DNA from: Erythrobacter sp. ANT-B3C2
Lineage (GTDB): Bacteria; Pseudomonadota; Alphaproteobacteria; Sphingomonadales; Sphingomonadaceae
Direction: 5' to 3'
DNA length: 38,472 nt
Assembly: GCA_001683845.1 (NCBI GenBank)
Contig: LXQI01000012.1
Location: 1-38,472 of the forward strand
The notes under the pieces: model-generated
Databases searched by the model: none
What the model was told of the DNA's origin: nothing
The model's input: the letters and a program-made list of their open reading frames with translations, nothing else
Program-made: the position numbers and the translations under genes
Shown here: positions 1 to 7,862 of the stretch, one piece after another
Layout: every line of letters begins with the position of its first letter
Position numbering within the stretch: position 1 is the stretch's first letter

Positions 1-103
1 ACGACGAAGCCCCAACCCTCCTTAAATCACAACCTCAAATCTGTGCCATTGGTGCTGACGGGGGACAGCACTGGCGCAAAGCGTCCCCACCCCCGCCATT
101 CAT

Positions 104-427
104 GTGGACATCTCGCCCCGCGTGCGGGTCAGCCCCGACCAGGCCCACGCTTTGATGCGTTGTGCGCAGGAAGCCGTAACCAACGCCGTCAGGCATGCGC
201 AAGCCTCGAACCTGTGGCTCCAAGTGACCTTGGATGAGGGCGGCGTACGTCTCGTAGCTTACGACGACGGCAGGGCGCGGCCCACCGCAGCCGCTCCCGG
301 CTCGGGGCTTCTGGGGATGCGCGAGCGGATCGAGTTCCTTGGCGGCAGATTGGCCGTTCGGATGGGAGACGATGTCGGCTTCACCGTCGATGCCTGGTTG
401 CCTTCGAGTAAGCCGCAAGCCGCATGA
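104..427 (+). pseudogene. 5'-truncated sensor histidine kinase, ATPase domain only
   Basis: The 107-residue frame matches the C-terminal HATPase domain of NarX/DegS-type kinases. It has an N-box with QEAVTNAVRHA, a G1-like YDDGR and a G2 box GSGLLGMRERI followed by FLGGRL. It opens with GTG, but kinase-like residues continue in the same frame upstream to about position 68, where homology breaks off just after an in-frame TGA at 56-58. No dimerisation domain with phospho-acceptor His, sensor domain or membrane segment is visible. The stop codon overlaps the ATG of the response regulator (ATGA), the normal arrangement of such pairs, so this was once the cognate kinase. I read it as a 5'-deleted or frame-broken remnant. 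A stand-alone ATPase fragment could still be translated, and sequence error upstream cannot be excluded. Confidence 0.6.
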
Positions 428-1068
428 TCCGGGTGGTTCTCGTCGACGACCAGACGCTGGTCCGTCAGGGCATCCGGGGGCTGCTGGAGTTGGTGCCGGA
501 CATCGATGTGGTAGGCGAGGCGAGCAACGGCGAGGATGCGCTGGAGAAGGTTCCGGCGCTCAAACCCGACGTGCTCCTCCTCGACATCCGAATGCCCCGG
601 CTCGACGGCATCGCGGTTCTGGAGGCTCTCCGAAAGGCGAATGCCCTGAAGCCCACATTGGTCTTGACGACCTTCGACGATGGCGACGCCGCAATCGCGG
701 CGATCAAGGCCGGCGCCAAGGGTTTGATGCTCAAAGACGTCTCGCTCGAAGATCTGGCGCAGGCGATCCGGGCCCTTGCCGACGACAAGACGGCCTTTCA
801 GCCCGCCATCACCGAAAGCCTGATGGCGGCGATCCGACGCATCCCTTCGACGCCGTCTGACAGCTACGTTGCCGAGGCGCTCACCGCTCGCGAACGGGAG
901 GTGCTACATCTGATCTGCGGCGGCTACAGCAACAAGGAGATCGCCGATTTACTGGCGCTGGCGGAGGGGACCGTGAAGAATCACGTCTCCAACCTCCTTC
1001 TGAAGCTCGACGCCCGCGACAGAACCCGAGCCGCGCTCAAGGCTTTGCAGGAAGGGCATTTGGGCTAG
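424..1068 (+). CDS. NarL/FixJ-family response regulator
   Basis: This 214-residue two-component regulator has an N-terminal receiver domain (about 1-120) and a C-terminal LuxR-type helix-turn-helix (about 150-210). The receiver shows the acidic pair D8/D9, the phospho-acceptor D54 in LLLDIRMP, T82/T83 and the conserved K104 in MLKD. The output domain carries LTAREREVL, the GYSNKEIADLL helix and the recognition segment EGTVKNHVSNLL. Length and domain order are normal for the family. It starts inside the stop codon of the kinase fragment, so the two were co-translated. All key residues are intact although its kinase partner appears broken, so it may be orphaned or driven by another kinase. Target genes cannot be told from sequence. 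Confidence 0.93.
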   Translation: MIRVVLVDDQTLVRQGIRGLLELVPDIDVVGEASNGEDALEKVPALKPDVLLLDIRMPRLDGIAVLEALRKANALKPTLVLTTFDDGDAAIAAIKAGAKGLMLKDVSLEDLAQAIRALADDKTAFQPAITESLMAAIRRIPSTPSDSYVAEALTAREREVLHLICGGYSNKEIADLLALAEGTVKNHVSNLLLKLDARDRTRAALKALQEGHLG

Positions 1069-1073
1069 GGGGG

Positions 1074-1101
1074 GGTCGGTATTTAACTTTCCCCTCCGAC
1101 C
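1074..1101. terminator. possible weak terminator hairpin
   Basis: GGTCGG at 1074-1079 can pair with CCGACC at 1096-1101 around a 16-base loop, followed by ATTCTTTCT. It lies just after the response-regulator stop, between convergent genes. The long loop and broken T-run make this a weak candidate. Confidence 0.3.
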
Positions 1102-1318
1102 ATTCTTTCTGCTGTGGCGTAAGCCGTTATTCGGCGGATAGCTGCACGCGACCGCTGCTCTGCCAATCACAAAGTCGCCGAGCTCTGCTGCGGTTACGAT
1201 TGGAAAGCGCGAGTTCCTTCGAAATCATCGAAAGCTGACCGGCGGCTTTCCGAGGCCTTCAACCCTAAACCGTCGGTCTGCTGACGGCCATTTCCCAGCC
1301 GCAGCTCAGCGACTTCGC

Positions 1319-2551
1319 CTAAGTAACTCTTGCTCGCATCTGGAAGCGATCCGCACGCCACTGCTCCGTTGCGAGGATTGCGACGCATTGCTCGACGGCA
1401 TGCCAAACGTCTTCGAACTTCAAGTAGAGGGGGGTTAGGCCAAAGCGGATCACATCAGGTGCTCGGAAGTCCCCGATAATTCCAGCTTCGATCAAGGCCT
1501 GGCAAAGCTGGAAAGCTTGCGGGTGCCGAAACGCAATGTGGCTTCCCCGCCGCAACGGGTCTTCTGGAGTGATGCACTCCAGCTCCCCGCAACGATCGCT
1601 GATCATGGTCGAGAACAGGTCGAAGAGCATGCTCGACTTAGCCCAGAGCTGGTCCATTTTGATGCCGCTGAAGGTGTCAACGCCGGCCTCAAGCGCCGCC
1701 ATGCTGAGGATGGCAGGCGTGCCGGCCAGGAACCGGCTCATGCCCGCTGCTGGAAGGTAGTCTTCTGCAAATTCAAACGGCGCTGAATGACCCATCCAGC
1801 CTGGCAGAGGCGAAGTAAGACGCTCCTGCAGATCACGAGCAACATAAAGAAATGCCGGAGCGCCCGGTCCGCCGTTGAGATATTTGTATCCACAGCCTAC
1901 TGCAAAATCCACTCCGTCTTCGGCCAGCTGCAACGGCACTGCACCTGCCGAATGGCTTAAGTCCCAGACGATCCTCGCCCCCGCTTCCCGAGCTGCAATC
2001 GTCAAGTCCTTCATATCGAAACGTTCGGAGTCTCTAAAATGGACGTGAGTGAGCAGGACCAGGTTGGTGTCCTGTCCCATTCGCTTGACGATTTCAGATC
2101 GATCAACTGCCTCAAGCCGAAGGCCCATGAGGTCCGCGGCTGCTGTGGCAATATAGACGTCCGTGGGGAAGTTTCCTGCCTCGGTCAGGATCGTTGATCG
2201 ATTCGACAACTTCGCCGCTGCTACGAGCAGCTTGAAGAGATTCACCGAAGTCGAATCGGCGACGATCACCTCGTCTGACCTTGCACCAATGATCGGTGCA
2301 ATCTTCGCCCCAATCCTTTGCGGCGCACCGATCCAGTCGGCTTCGTTCCAGCTCCGGATCAGGCGCTCGCCCCATTGATGCAGAACGAGCTGGTGAACTG
2401 CCGGCAGAGCCCCGGTGGTCAGCGGGCCAAGTGAATGGCCGTCGAAATACCGAACGCCCTCAGGCAACAGGAAGCGACGTCGAAACGAGGCTAGCGGATC
2501 ACTTGCGTCTAGCGCCTGCACATCATCCAGGGTGGGGGATCGGCCAGTCAT
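1319..2551 (-). CDS. kynU: kynureninase
   Basis: This PLP enzyme cleaves L-kynurenine to anthranilate and L-alanine (or 3-hydroxykynurenine to 3-hydroxyanthranilate) in the cytoplasm. At 410 residues it has the usual length. YFDGHSLGPL (35-44) is the family's N-terminal signature. D197 in VWDLSHS should bind the PLP ring nitrogen, and K223 in GCGYKYLNGGPG is the Schiff-base lysine. PGWMGH and GTPAIL follow as in kynureninases. The ATG at 2551 has an AAGAGGA ribosome site about five bases upstream. It lies downstream of a formamidase-type hydrolase on the same strand (147-bp gap), so the pair would catalyse two consecutive steps. No tryptophan 2,3-dioxygenase is in the window. Confidence 0.95.
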   Translation of the reverse strand: MTGRSPTLDDVQALDASDPLASFRRRFLLPEGVRYFDGHSLGPLTTGALPAVHQLVLHQWGERLIRSWNEADWIGAPQRIGAKIAPIIGARSDEVIVADSTSVNLFKLLVAAAKLSNRSTILTEAGNFPTDVYIATAAADLMGLRLEAVDRSEIVKRMGQDTNLVLLTHVHFRDSERFDMKDLTIAAREAGARIVWDLSHSAGAVPLQLAEDGVDFAVGCGYKYLNGGPGAPAFLYVARDLQERLTSPLPGWMGHSAPFEFAEDYLPAAGMSRFLAGTPAILSMAALEAGVDTFSGIKMDQLWAKSSMLFDLFSTMISDRCGELECITPEDPLRRGSHIAFRHPQAFQLCQALIEAGIIGDFRAPDVIRFGLTPLYLKFEDVWHAVEQCVAILATEQWRADRFQMRARVT

Positions 2552-2698
2552 GGCATCCTCTTACTAGTTTTCAGCGTGGCGCGCCCAGCTGTATGATCAG
2601 GCGGCGCTAGAAGGTCGAGCTGAACAGGTCAGCGAGTGACGATTTGTCCAGACCGTAATGTGGGGACGGTGTCCGCTGATCCTACGCTTTATGCTCCG

Positions 2699-3577
2699 TC
2701 ATAGGCCAAGCGCCAACTCGATGTCTTTGGCCGCGATGCGCCACGCTCGAGTGTCGGGCGAGATCAGCTCAACATGTCCGGTGTGGTCAACCATTCTAAC
2801 TAGGACCCTGTCACCCTTGGAACGCATTATCGCGGCGTAGTCAGCGGCAAAGGCGACAGGGATGATTTTGTCTTGCAGACCATTGATGAGCACCTGTCGC
2901 ACGCCGAGCGGCGCAAGGCGTGGCACCGAGGTGTCATCGTAGTGCCCTTCAGAGATCTTCTTGATGACATCGGTTCCGCAGCCGCTCCCAGGCGGGCGAG
3001 CGGCCTGTTCGAGGTCCGGCAGCCCTCCAAGGCTGATGACAGTTCGGATCGGGATAGGGTCGGGTCGTCGAAGCAAACTGCCCTTGGGCAAACGATGCTG
3101 GCCGGCGAGCCACAATGCAATATGGCCCCCGGCGCTATGGCCGACCGCGGTCAGCCGTTTCAGATCCAAATTGTACCGAGAAGCATTCGAGTACAGCGCA
3201 TCCGCTGCAGCGGACGCGTCAAGGAAGGTTCCAGGGTAGCCTCCCCCAGGCCGGTCCACACCGCGATAATCGATGTTCCACACTGCGACCCCGCGCCGTC
3301 GCAGATCATCCGAGATCCAGTTCATGATCGTCCGGTCGGCAATGTCCGTCTGCCAGCAGCCGCCATGGACCATCAGCACAGTAGGGTGAGGGCCAGACCC
3401 CTGCGGCAGCCACAAGTCTGCTACCTGAAGTTCGTCGTCACCGTAGCTGATGCTAGCATTTGCTGTCGGCCTGGCGCGGGTTAGCAGGTCGGACCACTTC
3501 ATGATCTCGGGAGATCGGACAGAGGCCGCTGACGTTGAACGCTCGTCCATATGCGTGGCGCAGCCGCTCTGGATCAA
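2699..3577 (-). CDS. alpha/beta hydrolase, probable kynurenine formamidase-like
   Basis: This is an alpha/beta hydrolase of about 290 residues. HGGCW (71-75) is the oxyanion-loop motif typical of AFMID-type kynurenine formamidases. S148 in GHSAGGH is the nucleophile, with D236 (LQDKIIP) and H268 (HTGH) completing the triad. Its position just before kynureninase on the same strand supports hydrolysis of N-formyl-L-kynurenine. The start is uncertain. The given start is TTG, and in-frame ATGs exist at 3550 and 3502. Upstream of the TTG the same frame reads PIFVGVLICGAALIQSGC, a very good lipoprotein signal with a lipobox, but no normal start codon precedes it before the TAG at 3629-3631. The mature enzyme may therefore be periplasmic, unlike classic cytoplasmic formamidases. 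Another esterase activity is possible. Confidence 0.75.
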   Translation of the reverse strand: MIQSGCATHMDERSTSAASVRSPEIMKWSDLLTRARPTANASISYGDDELQVADLWLPQGSGPHPTVLMVHGGCWQTDIADRTIMNWISDDLRRRGVAVWNIDYRGVDRPGGGYPGTFLDASAAADALYSNASRYNLDLKRLTAVGHSAGGHIALWLAGQHRLPKGSLLRRPDPIPIRTVISLGGLPDLEQAARPPGSGCGTDVIKKISEGHYDDTSVPRLAPLGVRQVLINGLQDKIIPVAFAADYAAIMRSKGDRVLVRMVDHTGHVELISPDTRAWRIAAKDIELALGL

Positions 3578-3903
3578 AGCTGCTCCACAGATGAGAACAC
3601 CAACGAAGATCGGGTTGGGTCGCGTCCTCTACTCCAAACCGACAGGCACAAATGGATTTGGATGCGCCTGTCATTCGAGTGCAGCTTAAAGGGGCACCGG
3701 CGGAAAGCTAGTGACGCAGGAAGTCGGGCGCGGGGCGCGGCCGCCGCCACGAGGGCTGGAGCCGACGCTGCGGGTGCGGGCGCAACATTCGCGCCGCCAC
3801 GAACGGACCTGGAAATCGAAATAGCGCCTGTAGCATCCCGTTCATCGCGCATCCTTCCCTGTCCCCGCGGTGCCCTAGCAACGCATTCGACCTTCGCGGT
3901 TCC
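3578..3903. other. intergenic region between receptor and formamidase-like gene
   Basis: 326 bp with no well-supported gene. It contains the cryptic lipoprotein-like extension of the hydrolase (3578-3628) and one short candidate frame listed separately. No clear terminator was seen. Confidence 0.5.
3708..3845 (-). CDS. candidate 45-residue arginine-rich small protein
   Basis: A short frame starts 59 bases after the receptor's stop codon on the same strand. A GGGAAGG ribosome-site-like element sits about seven bases before the ATG. The product begins MNGMLQALFRFPG and becomes Arg/Pro-rich toward the C-terminus. No family is recognised. The composition is also what random high-GC sequence gives, so this is weak. 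Confidence 0.2.
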   Translation of the reverse strand: MNGMLQALFRFPGPFVAARMLRPHPQRRLQPSWRRPRPAPDFLRH

Positions 3904-6591
3904 TCAGCGCCAGCGCCACCGGGCCGTAGCGCCGTAGGTGCGCGGCTGGTTGGTGTAGCCCGATACCGCCAGCGGCTGCGCCACTGAATCGAAAATCGAC
4001 AGCAGATAGCGGTCGTCGAGCAGGTTGCGGCCCCAGACCGAAAGCTCAAGCCCCAAATCGGTGAAGATGTAGGTGAGCGAGGCGGACAGGTCCTTCACCT
4101 CGCGACTGAACTGGTCGGCCGCGGCGATGGCCGCATCCTGCCCCTGGCCGGCGAATCCGGGCAGGCCTTCCACGATGTTGGTTTCCGATTCGTAGTGGAA
4201 GGTGGAGCGCAGCGCCACCGCGTCGCCATTGCCAAGCGGCTGCTCCCACTGGCCGCCCACCACCACCGTCCAGGGTGGCACGCCGGCCACGCTGCGGCCC
4301 GACAGGTCGCCCACGCCCGAGAGCGGGAACTCGTCGTAGGTAGCGTCCAGCCAGGTCACGCCCAGGTTGAGCGTCAGGGGCTCGACCGGATTGGCGGTGC
4401 CCTCGAACTCTACGCCAAAGGTGCGCTGCTTGCCGGCATTGGCGAGGAAGAAGCCGGTGCCGGTGAAGATATTGGACTGGAAGCCGTCGATATCCTGCCG
4501 GAAGCCGGTCAGATTGGCCGAATAGCGACCCCAATTGCCCTTAAACCCCAGCTCAATGACTGTCGCTTCCTCGGGCCCGGCGAAGCGGCTTCCGAAGGCG
4601 AGGTTGTTCGGCGACAGGCCAGCGCCAGCCAGCGCCCCGGCGTCGCCTGCGAACGGCCGGCTGTCGCGCGAAAGGTTGAACGAACTGGCCTTGAAGCCGG
4701 TCGCGTAGCTTGCATAGACGTTCACGGTGGGATTCACATCATAGGCGAGGCGTACGGTATAGGAGAGATCGTTATCGCTGGTCTCCCCGCTCTCCACCGC
4801 ATTGGGAATGTTCAGGAAGGGTGGGAAGATCTGCAGCGCGCGGGCGCCCAGCAGCGGGTTGACCTGCGGGTTGCTGTCGTTGGCGTCGGCAAAGGCCTGC
4901 GCCCCGGCCCGCACCTGCGCGAAGCCGGCGGGATTGGCTTGGGCGAAGGCGCCGATCTCGGCCTGCGAGGCAGGCCGGCCAAGCATCAGCAGAGTGCCCA
5001 CTGTGGTGGCGATGCCCTGCGCGGTGATCGCCCGATTGCCCGCATCCACCAAGTCGATTCCCGAGAACACGTCAGTCGAGCGGTAGGCTGTGGTCGACTG
5101 CTTGTCGTCCATCGTGTAATTGCCGCCCAACGTGAGCACCAGACCGGCAGTCAGCTCGACATCGGCCTGGCCGAACAGCGAGAGCGCCTGGTTGTCGAGC
5201 AGGAACGTGCCGGTCTCCAGCAGCCCCGGCCTGAAGAACTGGCCGATGAATTGCGTGGGATTGCCGTAGAGTGTGCCAAGCGTGCCCTCCAAATTGGCCA
5301 CCGCCGCGCCGCTGCCGGTGCCGCCGATCGCTAGGTCGGCGAACGGCCGGAAGGCTAGGCCCCGGCTGACGGTCTGATCCTCGCGCACCTTTTCGTCGAA
5401 GTAGAACAGCCCCGCCAGCGCGCTCACCGGGCCAAAGTTGCCCGAGGCGCGCAGCTCCTGGGTGAACGTGTCGAGCGTCTGGGCGTAGTCGCGGCGCAGC
5501 AGGTCGGCCGAGGTGAAATCCACGTCCTGACTGAAATCGCCCTCAGTCTCGCGGAAGGCGGTGATCGAGGTCAGAGCCACCGGCCCAAGATCAGCGTCGA
5601 ATTCCCACGATACGCCGGCATTCTCGATGAGGTTGGTGGAGGGGAAGTTGTTGTAGACGACATTGGCGAAGCGATCGGCCGGATCGTTCACCTGCCCGCC
5701 TAGCGCGCGGATGGCGGCGGTGGCGGCCGAGCTCTGCAAATTGACGACGCCACAGCAATTCTCGTCAATCCGGTCGTAGTCCACGATTAGGCGGGCGGTC
5801 AGCGCGCCGCCATTGTCGAACAGGCCCTGCCCACGCACGAACCAGCGGTCGCGCTCGTTGGTGCGCGTGTCCGAGCCCGCGTCGCGGTTGTACCCGTCGC
5901 GCCGGTTGATCCCGCCCGCAAGGCTCACCGCGAAGCTGTCGTCCAGCGGCCCACTGACATAGGCCTTGCCCACCATCGCATCGTAGTTGCCGTAGGCGAA
6001 CTCCACCGAACCGGTCGGCGTGAACGAGGGCGGACGGGTAATGATGGAAATGACGCCCGCGCTCGCATTCTTGCCGAACAGCGTCGATTGCGGGCCGCGC
6101 AGCACCTCAATGCGGGCAACATTGGGCAGATCACCGATCTGCGCGGAAGTGCGCGAGCGATACACCCCGTCCACGAACACGCCGACCGAGGGCTCGATGC
6201 CGGCATTGTTGGCCCCGTTGCCGAAACCGCGAATGATGAAATTGGTATTGGCCGAGCTCTGCAGTTGCGTCACCCGCAGCGAAGGCACCACCGATTGCAG
6301 GTCGCGCAGGTCGCGGATCTGCTCGCGCTCGAGCGTCTCGGCCGTGGTCACGGTGACCGCCACCGGGATTTCCTGCAGCGTCTGCTCGCGCTTGGTGGCG
6401 GTGACGATGATGGCGTTGCCAGTGGCGTCCTGCGAAGCCGAGGCGTCGGCATTCGGACCGCTGTCAGCGGCTCTGACTCCGGCGGCCGCATCCTGCGCAA
6501 AGGTGGAGCCCGGCACGAGCGCCGCCGCAGATGCGCCGCATAGCACCATCGCCCGCAGCCCACGCGCGGCGCGAGCATGTTCGATGATCAT
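3904..6591 (-). CDS. TonB-dependent outer-membrane receptor
   Basis: This 895-residue receptor combines a plug and a 22-strand barrel. ATG at 6591 is chosen because GGAGAGG lies five bases upstream and the protein then opens with a signal peptide (basic stretch, hydrophobic AMVLCGASAAALVPG, cut near FAQD). A TonB-box-like IIVTATKREQTLQEIPVAVTV precedes the plug. The plug holds VDGVYRSR, IEVLRGPQSTLFGKNASAGVISI and the early ITRPP. The barrel ends in an aromatic-rich strand finishing WRWR rather than the usual terminal Phe. The substrate cannot be read from sequence. The kynurenine genes downstream on the same strand raise the idea of a tryptophan-derived or peptide ligand, which is inference only. 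Confidence 0.93.
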   Translation of the reverse strand: MIIEHARAARGLRAMVLCGASAAALVPGSTFAQDAAAGVRAADSGPNADASASQDATGNAIIVTATKREQTLQEIPVAVTVTTAETLEREQIRDLRDLQSVVPSLRVTQLQSSANTNFIIRGFGNGANNAGIEPSVGVFVDGVYRSRTSAQIGDLPNVARIEVLRGPQSTLFGKNASAGVISIITRPPSFTPTGSVEFAYGNYDAMVGKAYVSGPLDDSFAVSLAGGINRRDGYNRDAGSDTRTNERDRWFVRGQGLFDNGGALTARLIVDYDRIDENCCGVVNLQSSAATAAIRALGGQVNDPADRFANVVYNNFPSTNLIENAGVSWEFDADLGPVALTSITAFRETEGDFSQDVDFTSADLLRRDYAQTLDTFTQELRASGNFGPVSALAGLFYFDEKVREDQTVSRGLAFRPFADLAIGGTGSGAAVANLEGTLGTLYGNPTQFIGQFFRPGLLETGTFLLDNQALSLFGQADVELTAGLVLTLGGNYTMDDKQSTTAYRSTDVFSGIDLVDAGNRAITAQGIATTVGTLLMLGRPASQAEIGAFAQANPAGFAQVRAGAQAFADANDSNPQVNPLLGARALQIFPPFLNIPNAVESGETSDNDLSYTVRLAYDVNPTVNVYASYATGFKASSFNLSRDSRPFAGDAGALAGAGLSPNNLAFGSRFAGPEEATVIELGFKGNWGRYSANLTGFRQDIDGFQSNIFTGTGFFLANAGKQRTFGVEFEGTANPVEPLTLNLGVTWLDATYDEFPLSGVGDLSGRSVAGVPPWTVVVGGQWEQPLGNGDAVALRSTFHYESETNIVEGLPGFAGQGQDAAIAAADQFSREVKDLSASLTYIFTDLGLELSVWGRNLLDDRYLLSIFDSVAQPLAVSGYTNQPRTYGATARWRWR

Positions 6592-7057
6592 AGAAACCTC
6601 TCCATCGCTCCCCGCACGAATCGCCCCTGCCAATAATCGCCAAGGGGCCGTGCGATTTGTAACCCGGTGATTAGATTGCAAATTGTGGCGAGGCAATGAT
6701 TTGCACGCCGCTTTCCCGTCCTGCCTGCCCGCATGAGCGCCAACGCCGGCTCACCTGAACGAACGGCCGAAACCCCGGGGAGCGGCAAACCAGCCGGGGA
6801 TGACGGAAACTGGGTCCTCGCAGATACGGTAGGCAGCTGAACCAACGTCGCTATCTGGCCAGATTCTCCTGAGAGCCGCCTGTCGCTGACCAGCCCAATT
6901 GCGGGCGTTGTGATGACCGCTACCGAGTCGGCTCCTGACTGGCCGCTTTGCCTGTTGGCGGGGATGGTCAGATGCATACCCGATCCCGATCTGAGTCGAG
7001 CTTGCGCCGGGAATGGTCTAGAGCGCAGCGGCGCATAGCACTTGCAGGAGAACCGTC
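6592..7057. other. intergenic region upstream of TonB receptor
   Basis: 466 bp lie between the divergent receptor and the small basic-protein gene, so promoters for both should lie here. It holds a spaced inverted repeat listed separately. No convincing protein-coding frame was seen. Confidence 0.6.
6677..6705. promoter_or_regulatory. inverted repeat TGCAAAT-N15-ATTTGCA
   Basis: Perfect 7-bp arms at 6677-6683 and 6699-6705 lie 86-114 bp upstream of the receptor start. The half-sites resemble alphaproteobacterial Fur/Mur-type half-sites (TGCAAAT/ATTTGCA), but the 15-bp spacer is unlike the usual close spacing. It is a candidate operator only. Confidence 0.35.
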
Positions 7058-7189
7058 GTGGCAAAAGGCCAAAAGAAGTCCAACAGGGAAGCTCGCAAAC
7101 CCAAAGCTGAGAAACCGAAAACCAACGCCAGTCAGCCAAGCGAGAAAGCCGGCTCGGTGAAGGGGTTGGAGAATATTCGAAACAAGTAG
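7058..7189 (+). CDS. small lysine-rich conserved-type protein (43 aa)
   Basis: A 43-residue frame starts at GTG with GCAGGAGAA about eight bases upstream. It begins MAKGQKKSNREARKPKAEKP and is about a quarter Lys/Arg with few hydrophobic residues, so it is probably disordered. From memory, very similar short MAKGQ-type basic proteins occur as hypothetical proteins across alphaproteobacteria. The good ribosome site and the A-rich, lysine-codon composition, unlike the flanking GC-rich DNA, support real coding. Its role is unknown; nucleic-acid or ribosome association would fit the charge but is speculation. Confidence 0.7.
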   Translation: MAKGQKKSNREARKPKAEKPKTNASQPSEKAGSVKGLENIRNK

Positions 7190-7554
7190 TCTGGCTGGTT
7201 TGCGTCGACAGATTGGCGAATTCCGTCGGCGCTTCACGCTTGAGCCGACGTGTCACGCGAGCGCCTGAGCATCCTGGCCCGCCTCGTCGGTTATGATGAG
7301 GATCCGGAACGTGCCCCATCTGGGGTGAATCCGCCCAGACCTCCGCCAGGTGACCAAGCACCAGCGTTTTGCGTCCGTACCTCGCCCGGCTGAGTGTGCA
7401 AACACGCGTCCGCCAGCCTTTGCTCGCGACCGCACCGCATCGAGTCAGGCCCAACTTGCCGGCGGAGGGCTCAATGGCGGCGATTGCCGGCGGGAGCCGC
7501 AGGTCCTGCGTCGCCACCTTAAGGTGAGATCAAGATGCTAACATGGTCGGGAAC
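7190..7554. other. intergenic region without recognised features
   Basis: 365 bp between the convergent small genes. I see no gene, repeat or clear terminator in it. Confidence 0.5.
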
Positions 7555-7635
7555 CTAGAACACGCCAAACAGCAGTAAAGCGATGATGATAATGCCGGGC
7601 ACGCCCAACATCCAAAGAATGCCACCTTTGATCAT
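7555..7635 (-). CDS. 26-residue single-span membrane peptide
   Basis: The frame encodes a 26-residue peptide starting MIKGGILWMLGVPG followed by a run of Ile/Leu (IIIIALLLFGVF). It is almost entirely one transmembrane helix with a lysine near the N-terminus. AAGGA lies eight to nine bases before the ATG. A longer in-frame reading extends upstream to 7770, but that extension lacks protein-like character. Similar tiny MIKGGILW-type hydrophobic proteins are, as I recall, widespread hypothetical proteins in alphaproteobacteria. No function can be assigned. Confidence 0.6.
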   Translation of the reverse strand: MIKGGILWMLGVPGIIIIALLLFGVF

Positions 7636-7862
7636 CGAGCCGATCCTTCGTCCTTGGTTTGAAGATATAAGACCAACGATCAGAATCGCATAAGGTTCTG
7701 CTAGACTATCTGAACTCCCCGCTGCCTCTGTACTCGCGTTGGGTATCTGGCACCCTCCAGGCACCAACATCTTCTGCGAGAGGTCCGACGGCGGTTGCCG
7801 GCGGGATCGGCAGATCGTGCATCACCTCGGCATTTCCCCGACTACCGAGCTCTCTTGAGGGA

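Noticed and set aside
6592..7517. Minus-strand open frame covering the intergenic DNA upstream of the first receptor
   Set aside because: Composition is not protein-like, it runs into the receptor's leader in another frame, and it opposes the better-supported small basic-protein gene.
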